DNA from: Ischnura elegans
Taxonomy: Eukaryota; Arthropoda; Insecta; Odonata; Coenagrionidae
Length of the DNA stretch: 64,000 bases
NCBI RefSeq assembly: GCF_921293095.1
Contig: NC_060257.1
Coordinates: forward strand, 92,989,449 to 93,053,448
Direction: 5' to 3'
Made by a program: the position numbers and the translations under genes. Below the pieces are notes generated by a model that searched no databases, was not told where the DNA came from, and saw only the letters and a program-made list of their open reading frames with translations. This document shows positions 62,150 to 64,000 of this stretch, in pieces. Within the stretch, counting starts at the first letter, position 1, and every line of letters begins with the position of its first letter.

Positions 62150-62460
62150 AAAGTGGCGCAGAAGGGGGGCGGTTTGGGGATTAAACCCCCCCTCCCCCAG
62201 AGCTCGGAGAATTTTTAAAGTTTAATCGATTTTACTTAATTGGACTAGTATTACTTATAGAATAATGTAAGGATTATAAAAATATCCCTCAGAAGGCCGT
62301 AAAACTTACCATTTTGAACCATTTATCTTAATTTTTTCTGGGGTAGGGCCCCTGCACCTCCCGCTTCCCTTGGTAGGTATTCCATACCCCACAACTCCCC
62401 AGTGTTAGTTGTGCCTGAACCCCCCCCAGCTTCAATTCCTAGCTGCGCCCCTGCTGTGCG
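62150..62460 (-). repeat. GGCGCAGCTAGGAATT dispersed repeat
   Basis: On the minus strand it starts CAGCAGGGGCGCAGCTAGGA, runs through G-rich sequence, and ends near a C/G-run segment at 62,160-62,200. It is the same general type as the repeats at 45,776 and 55,003 (G-run head, AT-rich body) but a different subfamily, inverted. Confidence 0.55.
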
Positions 62461-63024
62461 ATGTATGTAAACCGATGTATACGCCTTGTGTTCGGTACCT
62501 AATAGACATCGCATATCCCCATGGCACCAATCGTTGTCATACGATGTCTGAATTCGTGTATATGGCGCACAATGGAAGCGTGTGTGAATCACACATCCAT
62601 CCACACGCTCAGTTTCATTCGTTGTCTGAGGCACACCCATTTCTAATCATAGGTGAAATCAACTCTGGTTGATTTTTCAATGAAAACATTCATTGAATAT
62701 TACATTTCTTAAAGTAACTGCTTACATAAGAATCATTAAAATATTTTCCTGGGACCTAAACCATATCACAAGGTAATGTCTCCATAAACACTGGTACATA
62801 ATAAACACAGTCATAGACACAATAAATTACGATAACATTGTCTTGTAACTGGAAAATGTAGCAATAAATAAATTAAATTGCTAAATATTTTTTGAATCTA
62901 TCGTAGCTAATACAAATCTGATGTAAAATACGTGCGCGTAAAGAGGTTCATTCGTTTTCGACGGCCTCCAGTGCGAGTCGGAAGCCCTTTCGCGAACCTC
63001 AACCCTTTCGCAAATTAGCTGATG
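62461..63024. other. Unassigned
   Basis: AT-rich; no repeat partner or motif was noticed. Confidence 0.3.
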
Positions 63025-63480
63025 ATGCTCCGAGTTCATGTCCAGCAGAACTCCGCTTCACAGCTACTCCTCGGCATCTTGTGCTTGGTTCTCACTCTTA
63101 TTGTGAGCGATTGCTTCCCTCAACGAAAACTAATCCCAGAAGGAGTAAATGAGCCGGGGCTCACCAACTTTAATGACAAATGGGCAGTGGCAACTCTCGC
63201 CTGTTCGTTATTTTGAACTTATGATTTGATTTCTTTCTTTTAACTGGCCCAGATGAGGCCACAATTCGGCCCCCTCTTCCTCTGGACCAGGGCTCTCTTT
63301 ACAAGGTTATAGATACGGAAATTAAGGAATACAGTCATCAGTAAAAAAATTAATATGATGATAGATAATTTATATTATTATGTAGCTAGGCCTCTTTGCA
63401 TTTTTTGCCAGCTATCGGATCAGAGAGAATGTTTCCTCTCGATGTAACTTATCTTACCCTCTCATTTTTCCTGTGAATTG
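63025..63480 (+). repeat. Local duplicated module, copy D
   Basis: CTCACTCTTATTGTGAGCGA then TTGCTTCC, and CGCCTGTTCGTTATTTTGAA followed by TTATGATTTGAT, match copy C. GTAACTTATCTTACCCTCTC at about 63,443 resembles block 2 of copies A and B. Confidence 0.55.
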
Positions 63481-64000
63481 CATTGAAGGGTGGACGAATC
63501 GAAGCAACGTCGTTCCCTCACTTTGGCTCCGAGAGCTGTTTTCGAGGGCACCGCGGAGAGTAGGCTGCAGCACGTGTCCTGGAATATTCTTTGATCTGCA
63601 GTTCGTATATTGGGCGCATTTTAATCCGCTTCAAAAAAATGTCGACGAGTGCGGATGTTCGCAATGTTTCCAGCGTAGTATTTTCAACCGTAAGGAATAA
63701 CAATGATAAGTGGATTAATGGATTTTATGGAGCACGCCATCACGACTGTAAATTTGGTAATTCAGCAGTTCAGGTAATTATGGCTTATTTCCCAATTTAA
63801 TTGGGATCCCTGTGATTGTCAGCGATGGCGAAAATTGAAGTGCGCGGAGGCTGACAGCACATCTTCAATCGACCGGAGAAGCTCATTTTGTGTTGTTCGT
63901 GACATTTTTGTGGGCGGAGAAATTGATAGTATTGATGGACGTAGGTAATGCAAGTTAGGTATTTTAGTGACCGTTGTACATGAAAGCTTGCTTTCCACCT
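63481..64000. other. Unassigned right edge of window
   Basis: Mixed composition. Short open frames on both strands, no motif. A continuation of the possible gene starting at 61,028 was looked for and not found. Confidence 0.3.

Overview
The window is nuclear DNA of an arthropod, most likely an insect. It has spliced genes, an AT-rich background, an insect-type brainiac gene, and dense transposable elements (Penelope-like, Ty1/copia, Ty3/gypsy, non-LTR, hAT, pogo/Tc1-mariner, Harbinger-like). No species can be named from the sequence alone. There are no prokaryotic operons, CRISPR arrays, rRNA genes or convincing tRNA genes. Two cellular genes are solid. First, the minus strand from 18,864 down to 1,414 holds 13 coding exons of the spliceosomal DEAH-box helicase DHX16 (yeast Prp2, fly l(2)37Cb). 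They encode about 738 residues with every helicase motif, and the C-terminal exons lie beyond the left edge. All exon junctions keep frame. Second, the minus strand 28,739-27,447 holds an intact 430-residue brainiac-type beta-1,3-glycosyltransferase in one coding exon, preceded by an 83-nt intron in its 5' leader. Two short ATG-plus-donor segments (29,214 and 61,028, both plus strand) may be first coding exons of unidentified genes; the second sits in a GC-rich, promoter-like region. Layout: 1-19,000 is DHX16, whose introns are filled with a pogo-like MITE, a hAT element with a perfect 8-bp target-site duplication, and other inverted-repeat elements. 19,014-22,632 is a 3.6-kb inverted-repeat element with TATTTT duplications, carrying a 139-bp minisatellite and abutting the DHX16 5' end. 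23,178-25,037 is a three-level transposon nest. 25,219-25,690 is a dead gypsy-like RNase H fragment. 27.1-29.2 kb is brainiac and a possible divergent promoter. 29.9-36.5 kb is a dead copia element broken by three insertions. The largest insertion, 30,456-34,928, has about 725-bp terminal inverted repeats, a TTTA duplication and a decayed transposase-like gene of a family I cannot name with certainty; it is the best candidate for something poorly described. 36.6-38.7 kb is another putative DNA transposon with GGACGTCC-type subterminal motifs and a terminal exon. 39.6-43.9 kb is a Penelope-like element interrupted by a 2-kb inverted-repeat element whose sister copy opens the window in inverted orientation. 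44.1-44.7 kb is a non-LTR endonuclease fragment. 45-64 kb is mostly unannotated, richer in CpG, with scattered repeats, repeated TGACGTCA palindromes, several old local duplications, and the GC-rich region at 60.2-61.7 kb. DHX16 and brainiac have unrelated jobs (pre-mRNA splicing versus Golgi glycosylation). Most other recognisable content is mobile-element debris, and its nesting gives a relative history of insertions.
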